Of a DNA stretch of 64,000 bases, positions 15,643 through 24,892 are shown piece by piece; the first letter of the stretch is position 1; the number at the start of each line of letters is the position of its first letter. Under the pieces are notes generated by a model that was not told the DNA's origin, did no database searches, and saw only the letters and a program-made list of their open reading frames with translations. Location: positions 310,001 to 374,000 of the forward strand of contig NZ_CP050700.1 of NCBI RefSeq assembly GCF_010646885.2, written 5' to 3'. The position numbers and the translations under genes were made by a program. This DNA is from Desulfopila sp. IMCC35008 (GTDB taxonomy: Bacteria; Desulfobacterota; Desulfobulbia; Desulfobulbales; Desulfocapsaceae).

Positions 15643-17052
15643 ATGAAGGATAAAGAGGTAATTGAGAGGCTTTTTTCAGTTCTCGGGAAATACTATGACG
15701 ACCGTGGCGAAGGTCCTTTTGTTGAGTACCGGTCACCCTCCGAGCTATACGATCTGTTGAGGTTGGACAGAGACGATTGCCGGGGAGACTGGGAGAGTGT
15801 TTTTACCTGGATAGAGCAATATCTCAGATATGGGGTGAAAACGTCCCAGCCATCATTTGTCAATCGCATGTGGGCCGGAGCCAATCTACCGTCCATGTTG
15901 GGAGAGATGGTGGTGGCGATGTCCAACACCTCGGCCTGCACCTACGAGTCAGCGCCGGTATCCACAGTGCTGGAAAATTTCATGATCCGGCAGATGCTGC
16001 AACTGGTTGGGTTTGACGATGGTGAAGGGCAGATGACCACCGGTTCGTCAAATGCCAACATGATAGCCATGATGTGTGCCCGGAACAGGGCTGCTGCAGG
16101 CACAAAGTTGTCCGGTCTTTTTGGTCAGTCGCCGCTTTATGGGTTTGTCAATGAGGAGGCACACTACTCCATGGACAAAGCGGCCAACATCCTCGGTATC
16201 GGGACCGACAGGCTGATCAAGGTCGCGGTTAATGATAGAGGCGAGATGGAGAACGAGGCATTGGAATCGGCAATAGCCCGGGTGCATTCGGAGGGTGGGG
16301 TTCCGTTCTTTGTGGCAGCAACTGCGGGAACTACTGTTCGCGGGGCATATGATGCTATTGTGCCGTTGCTGGTCCTGCGAGAGAAGTACGGATTCTGGCT
16401 GCATGTTGACGGTGCCTGGGGCGGTGGTGTGATTATGAGTGAGCGGTTACGAGAAAAGTATGTGCCGGGCCTGAAGCAGGCCGATTCCTTTACCTGTGAT
16501 TTTCATAAAATGCTTGGCTCCTCGCTTATGTGCAACTTTCTACTCGTTAACAAAAGTAATCGGGTGTTTGTGGATGTTCTTGCCGGAGGGGATGGTAGCT
16601 ATCTTTTTCGGGATACGGCTGAAAACGATGTTCGTGATCTAGGCTCCGTATCTCTTCAGTGCGGGAGACGTGTCGATAGCCTGAAATGGTTTTTGGACTG
16701 GAAATATTACGGGCAGGAAGGCCTTGCAGAACGGTTGGAGTCGTACCTTGATTTATGCCGGTATGCAGAGCAGTGTGTCGCAAAGATACCTGAGCTGGAA
16801 CTGGTGAGTCCCAGGGTGTCTTTTAATATCTGCTTTCGTTACACGGGAGATTTCGGGGATGCCAATACCTTCAATGAGGAGTTGCGTACCAGGTTGTATC
16901 ACAAGGGGAAAAGTCTGGTCGGGATCGCCTATATAAAAGACATACTGGCCTTGAGGTTGTTACTTACCAATACCTCGGTCGGGCGTAGAGATATTGACCG
17001 ATTTTTCTCGGACCTGGTAGAAGAAGGCAGGCAGCTGGAAGCAGTCAGCTGA
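15643..17052 (+). CDS. PLP-dependent group II amino-acid decarboxylase (glutamate/cysteine-sulfinate/aspartate type)
   Basis: A 469-residue fold-type I PLP enzyme. Key features are TTGSSNANM near 135 (phosphate loop), AATAGTTVRGAYD, the cofactor Asp in WLHVDGAWGGG near 255, and the Schiff-base Lys in TCDFHKMLGSS near 290. The group includes glutamate, aspartate, cysteine-sulfinate and diaminobutyrate decarboxylases. The substrate cannot be fixed by eye; the overall pattern is nearest to the glutamate/cysteine-sulfinate branch. It has a GGGGAT ribosome site, and is about 150 bases after the NifU-like gene, with no clear functional link. Confidence 0.85.
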   Translation: MKDKEVIERLFSVLGKYYDDRGEGPFVEYRSPSELYDLLRLDRDDCRGDWESVFTWIEQYLRYGVKTSQPSFVNRMWAGANLPSMLGEMVVAMSNTSACTYESAPVSTVLENFMIRQMLQLVGFDDGEGQMTTGSSNANMIAMMCARNRAAAGTKLSGLFGQSPLYGFVNEEAHYSMDKAANILGIGTDRLIKVAVNDRGEMENEALESAIARVHSEGGVPFFVAATAGTTVRGAYDAIVPLLVLREKYGFWLHVDGAWGGGVIMSERLREKYVPGLKQADSFTCDFHKMLGSSLMCNFLLVNKSNRVFVDVLAGGDGSYLFRDTAENDVRDLGSVSLQCGRRVDSLKWFLDWKYYGQEGLAERLESYLDLCRYAEQCVAKIPELELVSPRVSFNICFRYTGDFGDANTFNEELRTRLYHKGKSLVGIAYIKDILALRLLLTNTSVGRRDIDRFFSDLVEEGRQLEAVS

Positions 17053-17186
17053 AGGTGTTTTTTTTCCTCAATCGGGATAAGAAGTGGTTGTTAAGGATGT
17101 GAGTGTTCCGTTACAATATGTGTAAATGCATCTCACTAATTGTGGTACTTGAAAAGAAGAATCAGTAGGAATCCGGGAGAGAGACA

Positions 17187-17732
17187 ATGGGCGGTTCGTT
17201 TCAGGATCAGCTGTTAAAGCTGGGATTGGTCGATAAAAAACAGGTGGATAAGACGAAAAAGTCCAAACACCAGAATCGGAAGAAGAGTGGGAAGAAGAAG
17301 CAACCCCCGGTCGACGAGAATAAAATCCTGGCGGAACAGGCCCTGGCAAAGAAAAAGGAGCGTGCCCGCCAACTCAACCTGGAACGCGAGCAGAAGCTCA
17401 GAAAGCGGGAACAGGATGGTACAATCCGGCAGATAATTGAGACGACCAGATTACCCAAAAACGATAAAGGCATCGCTTACCGTTTTGTCGATAATAAGAA
17501 GATCTTTCGGCTGTTTGTTGATCAGGAGTATATAGACCAGCTTGAAGCGGGCCGGGTGGGTATTGTTCGTCTCAACAATCAATATGAGATCTGCCCTGCA
17601 GAGGTCATTCGGAAGCTTCAGCAGATAGATGCGGCAGTTGTCGTGCAGCTTGCCGAGTCGAAACCGAAAACCGAAGGTGATGAAGACGACCCGTACGCTG
17701 ACTACGAAGTCCCTGATGATCTCATGTGGTAG
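17187..17732 (+). CDS. DUF2058 (YaiL-like) protein
   Basis: A 181-residue protein of the YaiL/DUF2058 family. It starts with the family's SFQDQLLKLGLVDKKQ helix, continues with a very Lys-rich stretch to about residue 75 and a helical Arg/Glu region, and ends in a small conserved domain (GIAYRFVDNKKI) plus an acidic tail. The lysine-rich middle suggests binding to nucleic acid or ribosomes. Its function is not established in any organism I know of. It stands alone, with a GGGAGAGAG ribosome site. Confidence 0.8.
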   Translation: MGGSFQDQLLKLGLVDKKQVDKTKKSKHQNRKKSGKKKQPPVDENKILAEQALAKKKERARQLNLEREQKLRKREQDGTIRQIIETTRLPKNDKGIAYRFVDNKKIFRLFVDQEYIDQLEAGRVGIVRLNNQYEICPAEVIRKLQQIDAAVVVQLAESKPKTEGDEDDPYADYEVPDDLMW

Positions 17733-17795
17733 AAAAGTGCCGAGCCTGGATTTTTCTGGTACTCAAATCGATACAGCACTCATGAGAAATTCGGG

Positions 17796-18197
17796 TCAGG
17801 CTGGTTCCGCATGCATATAATCCAGCGCAGGTTTACGATGTTTTTTTGAGGCAGCTTCCAGTTTCTGGAGAATGCCGACGGTTTCAAGACCGTCCCTGGA
17901 GAAAATAAAACCTGAGCTGAGCACCATGTCTCCATGATTCCAGTCTATTTTTACAACCGGAGCTCCGCTTCCCCAGCGTCGTGAATGCCACTTGCCAATG
18001 CGGATGTGGAAGATCTCGTCATAGCAGATCTCGATCGGTTTTTCTTTTTTATACCGCTGAAACATCAAGGCATGATCTTCGAACCAGAAATCCCCGATAC
18101 CGCATTGGAGGAATTGAGATTCCTTATATCGGCTCCACCATTTGCGGCTGATCTCTGTGCCCAGATAATGGCAGCATTTTTTATGTGCATCACTCAT
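17796..18197 (-). CDS. hypothetical protein
   Basis: A 133-residue protein I do not recognise. It has an early CC pair (AHKKCCHYLG), several aromatic residues (KWWSRY, FWFEDH), and a middle region that reads like a small beta-rich PH-like fold (ICYDEIFHIRIGKW). I chose the ATG at 18197, preceded by AGGTG; the longer frame from 18434 would run through the terminator of the neighbouring gene and has no ribosome site. The family and role are unknown. Confidence 0.55.
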   Translation of the reverse strand: MSDAHKKCCHYLGTEISRKWWSRYKESQFLQCGIGDFWFEDHALMFQRYKKEKPIEICYDEIFHIRIGKWHSRRWGSGAPVVKIDWNHGDMVLSSGFIFSRDGLETVGILQKLEAASKKHRKPALDYMHAEPA

Positions 18198-18415
18198 GTC
18201 ACACCTGTTGAAGTTGTACAGCTTGTTTCCAGCTGTTCTGAAAATTGCGAATAACCTGGAGTAGCAATTACCGTGCCGGGTGTGGGCAGTACAATAATTC
18301 AGGATGTTAGCAGGCAACGGTAGCGCACTGATGTGCAATGAGTTCCCTTTCAGGTTGCAAAAATTTCCCATTGCATAGTGATCAGGGGTTTGTCTGTGGC
18401 AGGCTGGTTGTCCCC

Positions 18416-18455
18416 AAAAAAAAAACGCCATCATCCCGGAAAAGAAATGATGGCG
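18416..18455 (-). terminator. Rho-independent terminator for the gene at 18479-19078
   Basis: Read on the minus strand, CGCCATCAT and ATGATGGCG form a nine-base-pair stem (18447-18455 and 18426-18434) with a 12-base loop, followed by ten T. It begins 24 bases after the stop codon of the upstream minus-strand gene. Confidence 0.88.
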
Positions 18456-18478
18456 CTTCTGGATAGTTTGAGCAGGGA

Positions 18479-19078
18479 TCAGTCGGTAGTGATTTTAGGC
18501 TCCAGGTAGAGCTTGAGACGCCCCTTTTTGGCACGTATATCTACGATCTTAGTGCTGATAGTCAGGGTCTTGGCACCGGTACGGGCAATAATCGGGTCGA
18601 TATCCTGCATGTTAACCGGGAATTCCTTGGCGTTCAGCAGGGAGACAAGGGCATGACCAATATCGCCACCACTGACATCTTTACTCGATTTAACCTCTTC
18701 AATAACCGGCTTGATAAAAAGGGTTTGTTGTTTCGGATCAAACCGCATTTCCGAGTTGGCCTTGAAGTCGATTTCGACTGAACCGACCTTGAGGCGAATT
18801 TCGTGACCGGCCACCTCGGTCAGGAACTGCAGCTGGTTTCCTGCCAGGTGCAGCCTGCACGCAAGGTGGTCATCCGTGAGCTTTATTTCGCTGATGTCAA
18901 GGATGGTGATGGATCCCTGTAATGTTTTTGAGGTGGCATCAACCTTGAGCGGCAGGGTCGCGGCGATTGCCTCGGAGATTACAGACTGGGGAAGGCTCAT
19001 GGTGATCGGATCACCTGCCTGCAAGTTTGTGGTAAAAAATGTACCAAGAGTCAGAAGTAAGAAGAGTAGCCGTTTCAT
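18479..19078 (-). CDS. Exported protein, DUF1439/YceB-like
   Basis: A 199-residue protein with a cleavable signal peptide (MKRLLFLLLTLGTFFTTNLQA|GD). The mature part is a series of beta strands with alternating hydrophobic residues: ISEIKLTDDHLACRL, EIRLKVGSVEIDF, KTLTISTKIVDIRAK. This is consistent with the lipid-binding-like fold of the YceB/DUF1439 group, but the match is only suggestive. It should be periplasmic or attached to the outer membrane. The ATG at 19078 is chosen because it starts the signal peptide. A strong terminator follows. Confidence 0.65.
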   Translation of the reverse strand: MKRLLFLLLTLGTFFTTNLQAGDPITMSLPQSVISEAIAATLPLKVDATSKTLQGSITILDISEIKLTDDHLACRLHLAGNQLQFLTEVAGHEIRLKVGSVEIDFKANSEMRFDPKQQTLFIKPVIEEVKSSKDVSGGDIGHALVSLLNAKEFPVNMQDIDPIIARTGAKTLTISTKIVDIRAKKGRLKLYLEPKITTD

Positions 19079-19368
19079 TGTGATTATCCTTTTGCTGAAC
19101 CTGAAAAAATTACGGGATAGTAATACCGATTGGCGCAGTAAAGCGCAAGCCATAAAAGCTCTCCGGGCCGAACTTCAGGCCTGTTGAAAGGTGATCGGTA
19201 ATGTGGAGTAATGTTGCTTTTTATCACGGATTATCAGTATATTGTGTCTAGAAGCTGTTTCTTGAATATCTCCGATTTCCAGACGTTTGGATGAGTAGCG
19301 CCGAGAGGTACCGGGAGTATTGATTATTGCAGTATTGCCAGATGGAAAACACTCAGGGAGCCCGACTA

Positions 19369-20715
19369 ATGAAAATGACAGTTGCTGCAGATTGCCTGTT
19401 GGAAGGAATAGAACTCGATCTGGAGCAGGAGTTGAAAAAGATGCTGACCATAGATAATCCACAGTACCTGTCTGCAAAGAAATACGGACGGTGGATTGGT
19501 AAGAAGCTGAAGCCTACCCTGAAATATTATGAGCCGGTTGTAGGTGGTCTGCGGTTTCCTCGGGGGTTTTCCAACCAGGCGGTGCTACTATGTCGTGAGT
19601 TTACAGACAGTGATCCGGAAATAATAGATAAACGGCGTAAACTTGCTGAACTCGATATACCATTCAAGGGAGAGTTGCGGCCTTATCAGAGGGTTGCTCT
19701 CGATCTGACGGTGAAGCGCTCTTTTGGGGTGCTGGAGGCGGGCACCGGCAGTGGCAAAACGGTGATGGCGCTAGCCGCAATCGCTGCCCGAAGACAGCCG
19801 ACGCTGGTTGTAGTGCATACCAAGGAGCTCCTCTATCAATGGCGGGAGCGTGCAGCTGAATTTCTCGATTGTGAAACAGGATTGATCGGGGACGGTCACT
19901 TTGAGGTCAAGCCCTTCACGGTCGGTATCGTAAATACCGTTCGTAAAAGGGTGGAGGAACTTGTGCCGCATTTTGGACACCTGGTGGTTGATGAATGTCA
20001 CCGGGTTCCTGCTACCTTATTTACCGATGTGGTTTCCAGATTTGATTGCTATTACCTGCTTGGTTTGTCGGCCACCGCGTTCAGGAAAGATGACGGTTTT
20101 ACCCGGCTGATCTACTATTTTATGGGAGACAGGATACACAAGGTGGACCAGGGAGAACTGCAGGCGACAGGTGCCGTCCTGAAGCCGGAGCTCATTCGTA
20201 GGGAAACGTCATTTAGCTATGGGTATCGTGGTGATTACCAGGCCTTGATAAAGGCGCTGACCAGGCATGAAGGACGGAACATGCAGATCGTGTCCGATAT
20301 TGCTGCTGTCGCAGCAGACGGGACGGCGGGAACCTCTCTGGTGGTATCGGACCGCGTTGGACATTGCGAAATATTTTTGAAACTCCTGACTGATCGAGGG
20401 ATTAAGGTTGAATTGCTGACAGGGCAGATCCCGCCAGAGAAGAGGGCAGAGATTGTCGCTGCCGTACAGCGGGGTGACCTGCAGGTCCTTGTGGCAACCC
20501 TGCAACTTATTTCTGAAGGGTTTGACTGTCATGGACTTTCCACTCTTTTCCTGACAACGCCAATCACCTTTGAAGGCAGACTGCTTCAGGTTATCGGGCG
20601 CATCATGCGACCCGCAGAAGGTAAACGACCAAAGGTATATGATTATGTGGATGACTCAATCAATACACTGAAGAGATCTGCCAATATCCGCCAGAGGGTC
20701 TTGAGCGATATGTAA
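19369..20715 (+). CDS. DEAD/DEAH-box helicase, XPB/SSL2-like
   Basis: A 448-residue superfamily 2 helicase. Motif Q/I is LRPYQRVAL with AGTGSGKTV (Walker A), motif II is VVDECHR, motif III is LGLSATAFR, and the C-terminal RecA domain has LISEGFDCHGL and the motif VI segment VIGRIMRP. The layout (short N-terminal region, then Rad25-type helicase) is that of small bacterial ERCC3/XPB-like helicases implicated in DNA repair or restriction. The ATG at 19369 follows AGGGAG; the frame opens 42 bases earlier without such a site. It is not next to nuclease or methylase genes, so a solo repair role is more likely than defence. Confidence 0.88.
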   Translation: MKMTVAADCLLEGIELDLEQELKKMLTIDNPQYLSAKKYGRWIGKKLKPTLKYYEPVVGGLRFPRGFSNQAVLLCREFTDSDPEIIDKRRKLAELDIPFKGELRPYQRVALDLTVKRSFGVLEAGTGSGKTVMALAAIAARRQPTLVVVHTKELLYQWRERAAEFLDCETGLIGDGHFEVKPFTVGIVNTVRKRVEELVPHFGHLVVDECHRVPATLFTDVVSRFDCYYLLGLSATAFRKDDGFTRLIYYFMGDRIHKVDQGELQATGAVLKPELIRRETSFSYGYRGDYQALIKALTRHEGRNMQIVSDIAAVAADGTAGTSLVVSDRVGHCEIFLKLLTDRGIKVELLTGQIPPEKRAEIVAAVQRGDLQVLVATLQLISEGFDCHGLSTLFLTTPITFEGRLLQVIGRIMRPAEGKRPKVYDYVDDSINTLKRSANIRQRVLSDM

Positions 20716-20941
20716 AAAAGACGGAATGTCAGTATGATCCGGGCGGGACGATGATCTTTTATAGCGGAATAGTTTGCTCAATCTTTGTGTCTGTGGTATT
20801 ATATGAAGTTTTTCACTTAAAGTGATGTCCCTGTCGGTGAATATCTGCCAGTTTTCGGACAGAAACCAATAAATTACTGTCGGTCGTGACCTGTTGCGTC
20901 CGTCCGGCTATCAGATCGTTTCCGGTCTGTCGAGGAAGAGA

Positions 20942-22741
20942 ATGGAACAGAGTAAAATTCGTAATGTCGCAATTATTGCCCACGTCGATCACGGTAAAAC
21001 AACCCTGGTCGATCAGCTTTTCAAGTCCTCCGGTATGTACCGTGAGAATCAGCAGGTTTCCGAGAGGCTGATGGACTCGATGGATCTTGAGAGGGAGCGT
21101 GGCATTACCATCACCTCGAAAAACGGTTCCTACACCTATGGCGATCACTGGATAAATATTATCGACACACCCGGTCATGCCGATTTTGGTGGCCAGGTGG
21201 AACGTGTCTTGCGTATGGCTGACGGTGCCCTGTTGCTGGTCGATGCCCAGGAAGGGCCGATGCCGCAGACCTATTTTGTGCTCAAGAAGGCATTGGAAAA
21301 CAACCTGCCGGTCATCGTGGTAATAAACAAGATCGACAAACCGGCTGCACGGTGCGACTGGGTGGTGGATCAGGTGTTTGATCTATTTGTTAAGCTAAAT
21401 GCTCCGGATGATGTTCTCGATTTTCCTGTTGTTTTCGCCTCTGCCAAGCAGGGTATAAGTCTTATGAATGCAGATGATCCTATCACCGATGAGTCGAATA
21501 TGGATCATATCTCGCAAATGATCATCGATCATACCCCGGCACCTGTCGGTGACCCGGCCGCACCGTTGCAGATGCAAGTTGGTACTATCGATTACTCACC
21601 ATATCTCGGTCGTCTTGGCATCGGTAAGGTGGTAAATGGTGCGATGGCGATTAACCAGCCCATTGCTGTCGCCAGACGGGACGGTTCGGTGAAGCCTATC
21701 CGTATCTCCAAAATTTTCCGCTTTGAGCGCGATGAGAAGGTCGCCGTGGATGTGGCAAATGTAGGCGAGATCGTGGCCATTGCCGGTATGGAGGATGTAA
21801 CTGTCGGCGTGACCTTTACCGATGCGGATGATCCCAAGCCGCTGCCGCTCATTACCATTGACCCGCCCACTATCTCCATGAATTTCATTCCGAACGACTC
21901 CCCGTTTTCCGGCAAGGAGGGCAAGTTTGTAACCTCGCGTCATATTGAGGAACGACTGAAGCGCGAGATCCTGGCGGATGTGGCCCTGCAATACGAACCA
22001 CTCACCGATGCTGTCGGTTTTAAGGTTTCCGGAAGGGGAGAGCTGCATCTCTCTATCCTTATTGAGAAAATGCGCCGAGAGCAGTACGAGTTCCAGGTCA
22101 CCCGTCCCCAGGTTATCATGAAAGAGGTGGATGGTAAGTTGCAGGAACCGTATGAAGAGCTTACTGTAGATGTAGATGAACAGTATCAGGGGCCGGTTAT
22201 TGAGAAACTGGGCAAACTGAAAGGTACCTTGGAAGAGATGGGTACCGAAAACGGCATGGTGCGGATGGTTTTCAAGATTCCGACCCGTGGGCTTCTCGGT
22301 TACCGCTCCGAGTTTATGACCGATACCAAGGGACTTGGCATGATGAGTTATGTGTTTGCTGAGTATGGTCCACATGCAGGAGATATTGTCAACAGGGTGA
22401 ACGGTGTGCTGGTGGTAAAGGAGCCGTGTACCTCTGTGGCTTACGCCCTTTTCAACCTGCAGGATCGAGGTAAGCTGTTCATCGGAGCCGGGGAGCCGCT
22501 GTATATGGGGCAGATAGTCGGCGAGAATGCCCGTGCTGTTGATATGGTTGTCAATCCTGCAAAAGGGAAGAAACTAACAAATATGCGTGCCTCCGGTTCG
22601 GATGAGGCGGTGGTCCTGACCCCACCCACAGTTATGTCGCTGGAAGAGTGTATCGCCTACATCAATGATGATGAATTGGTAGAGGTGACACCAAAGTCGA
22701 TACGTTTGAGGAAAAAGACCGGTGTGCGGGTGAAAATCTAA
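20942..22741 (+). CDS. typA: Translational GTPase TypA/BipA
   Basis: A 599-residue GTPase of the usual TypA length. G1 is AHVDHGKTT, G2 lies in ERERGITITSK, G3 is DTPGHADF, G4 is NKIDKP and G5 is ASAKQG. The C-terminal half carries the typical YRSEFMTDT and GEPLYMGQIVGE segments. TypA binds the 70S ribosome and helps assembly and translation in stress or cold. The ATG at 20942 follows GAGGAAGAG, and an upstream start at 20894 is rejected because the protein family begins with the short MEQSKIRN-type leader. Confidence 0.95.
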   Translation: MEQSKIRNVAIIAHVDHGKTTLVDQLFKSSGMYRENQQVSERLMDSMDLERERGITITSKNGSYTYGDHWINIIDTPGHADFGGQVERVLRMADGALLLVDAQEGPMPQTYFVLKKALENNLPVIVVINKIDKPAARCDWVVDQVFDLFVKLNAPDDVLDFPVVFASAKQGISLMNADDPITDESNMDHISQMIIDHTPAPVGDPAAPLQMQVGTIDYSPYLGRLGIGKVVNGAMAINQPIAVARRDGSVKPIRISKIFRFERDEKVAVDVANVGEIVAIAGMEDVTVGVTFTDADDPKPLPLITIDPPTISMNFIPNDSPFSGKEGKFVTSRHIEERLKREILADVALQYEPLTDAVGFKVSGRGELHLSILIEKMRREQYEFQVTRPQVIMKEVDGKLQEPYEELTVDVDEQYQGPVIEKLGKLKGTLEEMGTENGMVRMVFKIPTRGLLGYRSEFMTDTKGLGMMSYVFAEYGPHAGDIVNRVNGVLVVKEPCTSVAYALFNLQDRGKLFIGAGEPLYMGQIVGENARAVDMVVNPAKGKKLTNMRASGSDEAVVLTPPTVMSLEECIAYINDDELVEVTPKSIRLRKKTGVRVKI

Positions 22742-22755
22742 GGGATGAATAAAAT

Positions 22756-22851
22756 ATGACGGATATTCTTTTTGTGTTGATATCCGGATTGGTGGGGATC
22801 GGGACCTTCTTCCTGATCTCCCGAAAATTCGGCAGTGATTGTATTCCCTGA
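22756..22851 (+). CDS. possible small single-pass membrane protein
   Basis: A 31-residue frame just after typA: a short start MTDILFVLISGLVGIG, one hydrophobic segment of about 18 residues, then SRKFGSDCIP. An AGGG sequence lies 11 bases upstream of the ATG, overlapping the typA stop. It has the shape of a small membrane peptide, but nothing else supports expression. Confidence 0.3.
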   Translation: MTDILFVLISGLVGIGTFFLISRKFGSDCIP

Positions 22852-22900
22852 CTGATGCTGTATGGGTCCGTGGGTTCGGGCCTTGTAACGTTTTACCTTC

Positions 22901-23329
22901 TTAAGACTCTTGCTTAGCCTGGTAATAATCTGCCAGGATGCGATCATGGTCGAAGGCAAGCTTGGGGAGTGTTTCCTCGGTGAAGAGCTGTGCCCGGGCG
23001 GCATCGTCTCCCCCGACCGGCTCACCCTCAGCCTGGCCGATGAAAACTGTTGAGGCCGTGTGTTGTCTTTCGTCTCGATCAGGATCCGAATAGGTGTGGA
23101 ACTGTCGCAGGTTGCGCACCTTCATCCCCGTTTCTTCTTCTGCTTCGCGTACCGCTGCAGTTTCATATGATTCGCCGTAATCGACAAACCCTCCTGGCAA
23201 AGCCCAGCCATACGGCGGGTTGCTTCTTTCTATCAGCACTATTTTGTCGTTCACTTCGATGATGATGTCGACCGTAGGTGTCGGGTTTCTGTAAACCTGG
23301 ACCGTCTTATTGCAATGGGGGCATTTCAT
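22901..23329 (-). CDS. Nudix hydrolase with N-terminal zinc-ribbon motif
   Basis: A 142-residue protein. It starts with a CPHC pair ([10 protein letters not shown]), half of a small zinc site, then has a Nudix box running from GGFVDYGES to REAEEETGM, with the conserved Gly, Glu and REAEEE residues that bind Mg. The group acts on nucleoside diphosphate derivatives such as ADP-ribose, NADH or 8-oxo-dGTP. The domain order and [13 protein letters not shown] string resemble the ADP-ribose pyrophosphatase branch; the exact substrate is not known. It is the last of four minus-strand genes ending here. Confidence 0.88.
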   Translation of the reverse strand: MKCPHCNKTVQVYRNPTPTVDIIIEVNDKIVLIERSNPPYGWALPGGFVDYGESYETAAVREAEEETGMKVRNLRQFHTYSDPDRDERQHTASTVFIGQAEGEPVGGDDAARAQLFTEETLPKLAFDHDRILADYYQAKQES

Positions 23330-23347
23330 TGTAAGTTGTGGATGCGC

Positions 23348-23941
23348 TTATAATTTATCAAGGAGCAGCAGTTCCCTTATTTCCTGCCAGTTGTTAACAA
23401 CCGGCAGGCCGTGGCCGTTGCGGTTCCATGGGTGGGAGTAGACCAGTGCGGTGATATTACCATCTGCGAGCATCTTGCAGGTTTCGGCCCGGTCGTCGAC
23501 GAAATATTTGAGCTTCCGGTCCTGTATGTACCTCAGCTTATCGTCATGGTCACTGGTGGCGATAAGGTTGAAATGGCGGCTGACATCACGGGGGAAATAT
23601 TTGGCCAGCCAATCAACTACCGGCTGCCTGAGATGTCGGGCTGTGATGATTGTTATCGGGTGGTGTTCTGACAGGTCGGTGAGAACATCCATGGCACCCT
23701 GCATAGGTTGCAGGCCGGCGGCCAGTGAGTCGGCAATGATGCCCTTGAAAATAGAATCGACCAGATCAACGGGCATGTCGATACAGCCTTCCAGCTCAAA
23801 GGAGGTGATGTCTTCCAGGGAAAAGGAACAATAGTTGTACTGTTCGCAGGCGATTCGGATAAATGCGGCGGCGGTATCAGCTATGACACCATCGAGATCA
23901 AAACCTATCTCGTGCGGACGTATCTGTTGATGAAAAGTCAT
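23348..23941 (-). CDS. HAD-superfamily hydrolase, 5'-nucleotidase (NT5C)-like
   Basis: A 197-residue HAD protein. Motif I is IGFDLDGVIADT, with the nucleophile Asp and the acid/base Asp two residues later. Motif II Thr/Ser is in ITIITARH, and the conserved acidic pair is in YFVDDRAETC. This small cap-1 type resembles 5'-deoxyribonucleotidases and polyphosphate-related phosphatases. The ATG at 23941 lies eight bases from the end of the panE-like gene; the longer reading frame extends into that gene and is rejected. Confidence 0.8.
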   Translation of the reverse strand: MTFHQQIRPHEIGFDLDGVIADTAAAFIRIACEQYNYCSFSLEDITSFELEGCIDMPVDLVDSIFKGIIADSLAAGLQPMQGAMDVLTDLSEHHPITIITARHLRQPVVDWLAKYFPRDVSRHFNLIATSDHDDKLRYIQDRKLKYFVDDRAETCKMLADGNITALVYSHPWNRNGHGLPVVNNWQEIRELLLLDKL

Positions 23942-23948
23942 ATTCTGC

Positions 23949-24884
23949 TTACGACGAAACAAATGTCTGTTCGATTTTCCTGACCTCTTCAACCAGCCGT
24001 ATGTTTTGAGGTGTTGCAATGTTGAATTTCTTTGCCGTCTTGATAACAGCACCGTTTATTGCTTCGATTTCAGTCCGCCTTCCGGCGCGCACGTCCTGAA
24101 GCATTGACGATATATTTGCATGGGTTTTGGCACAGACCCCTTTAGTGATCTCAAGGGCATCTTCCGGCACCGGTATTGCGGAGGCGCGGGCGACGGCCAT
24201 AGCCTCGTGGACCAGGATCGTCATTCTGTCCTGCACACCCGGCAGGGTCAGGAGTTCACCATTGGTGCAGTCAAGTGTCGCGGTGAGTCCGTTGATACCG
24301 GTGTTGACAAGCAGCTTGGTCCACAAGCGGGAGAGGATGTCGTCGCGTATCTTGGTGGCCAATCCTGCCTGATTAAATAATTGTGCAACCTTTTCAAGTG
24401 CCTGAGCCGCTTGCGGAGATGATTCCTGTAAAAAACCGAGCTGAGTCAATCCTTTTCCGGCGTGTTTCACTTTGCCTGGCCCTAAAAGGTTTGCCCCCTC
24501 TGTTGTCGTACCATAGGCTGCGGCGGCTTTGCCGGTAAGGTGCTGTACATCCAGGTGGGCAATGCCGTTCTGCATAAATATAAGCAGGGTTTTTTCGGTG
24601 AGCAGTGGGCCGCAGAATTTCAGGCAGTCCTCAATATCATAGGATTTAACGCACAGAATGATGACATCGGCCCGGTCGACCTGTTTCGGGTTTGAAGAAG
24701 CCTCTACCGTTATAACAGCCTCCTCATCATGAAAGGAATAGTGAATTCCTCTGGCAGTCAGTTCGGCAGCCCGTTCGCTGTTATGATCAATAAGGGTATA
24801 CCGGTTGTTTTCGGTATCTGTTCTGCCGAGTTGGGATATCAACAGGGATCCGAGAGCTCCCGGACCGACGACAAGGGTGTGCAT
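23949..24884 (-). CDS. panE: 2-dehydropantoate 2-reductase (ketopantoate reductase)
   Basis: A 311-residue NADPH-dependent enzyme of the ApbA/PanE family, of the usual length. The nucleotide-binding motif is VVGPGALGSLL at the N-terminus. KSYDIEDCL and NGIAHLD are in the cofactor domain, and the catalytic Lys is in LWTKLLVNTGINGLTA near residue 190. It reduces ketopantoate to pantoate in pantothenate and coenzyme A synthesis. Family members with other 2-oxo acids exist, so the symbol is probable rather than certain. It lies between the HAD gene and the OB-fold gene in a minus-strand group. Confidence 0.85.
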   Translation of the reverse strand: MHTLVVGPGALGSLLISQLGRTDTENNRYTLIDHNSERAAELTARGIHYSFHDEEAVITVEASSNPKQVDRADVIILCVKSYDIEDCLKFCGPLLTEKTLLIFMQNGIAHLDVQHLTGKAAAAYGTTTEGANLLGPGKVKHAGKGLTQLGFLQESSPQAAQALEKVAQLFNQAGLATKIRDDILSRLWTKLLVNTGINGLTATLDCTNGELLTLPGVQDRMTILVHEAMAVARASAIPVPEDALEITKGVCAKTHANISSMLQDVRAGRRTEIEAINGAVIKTAKKFNIATPQNIRLVEEVRKIEQTFVSS

Positions 24885-24892
24885 TTCGTCTC

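Noticed and set aside
21596-22375. Minus-strand frame of 259 residues
   Set aside because: Shadow of typA; composition is His/Ile-rich as expected from reverse reading of conserved codons.
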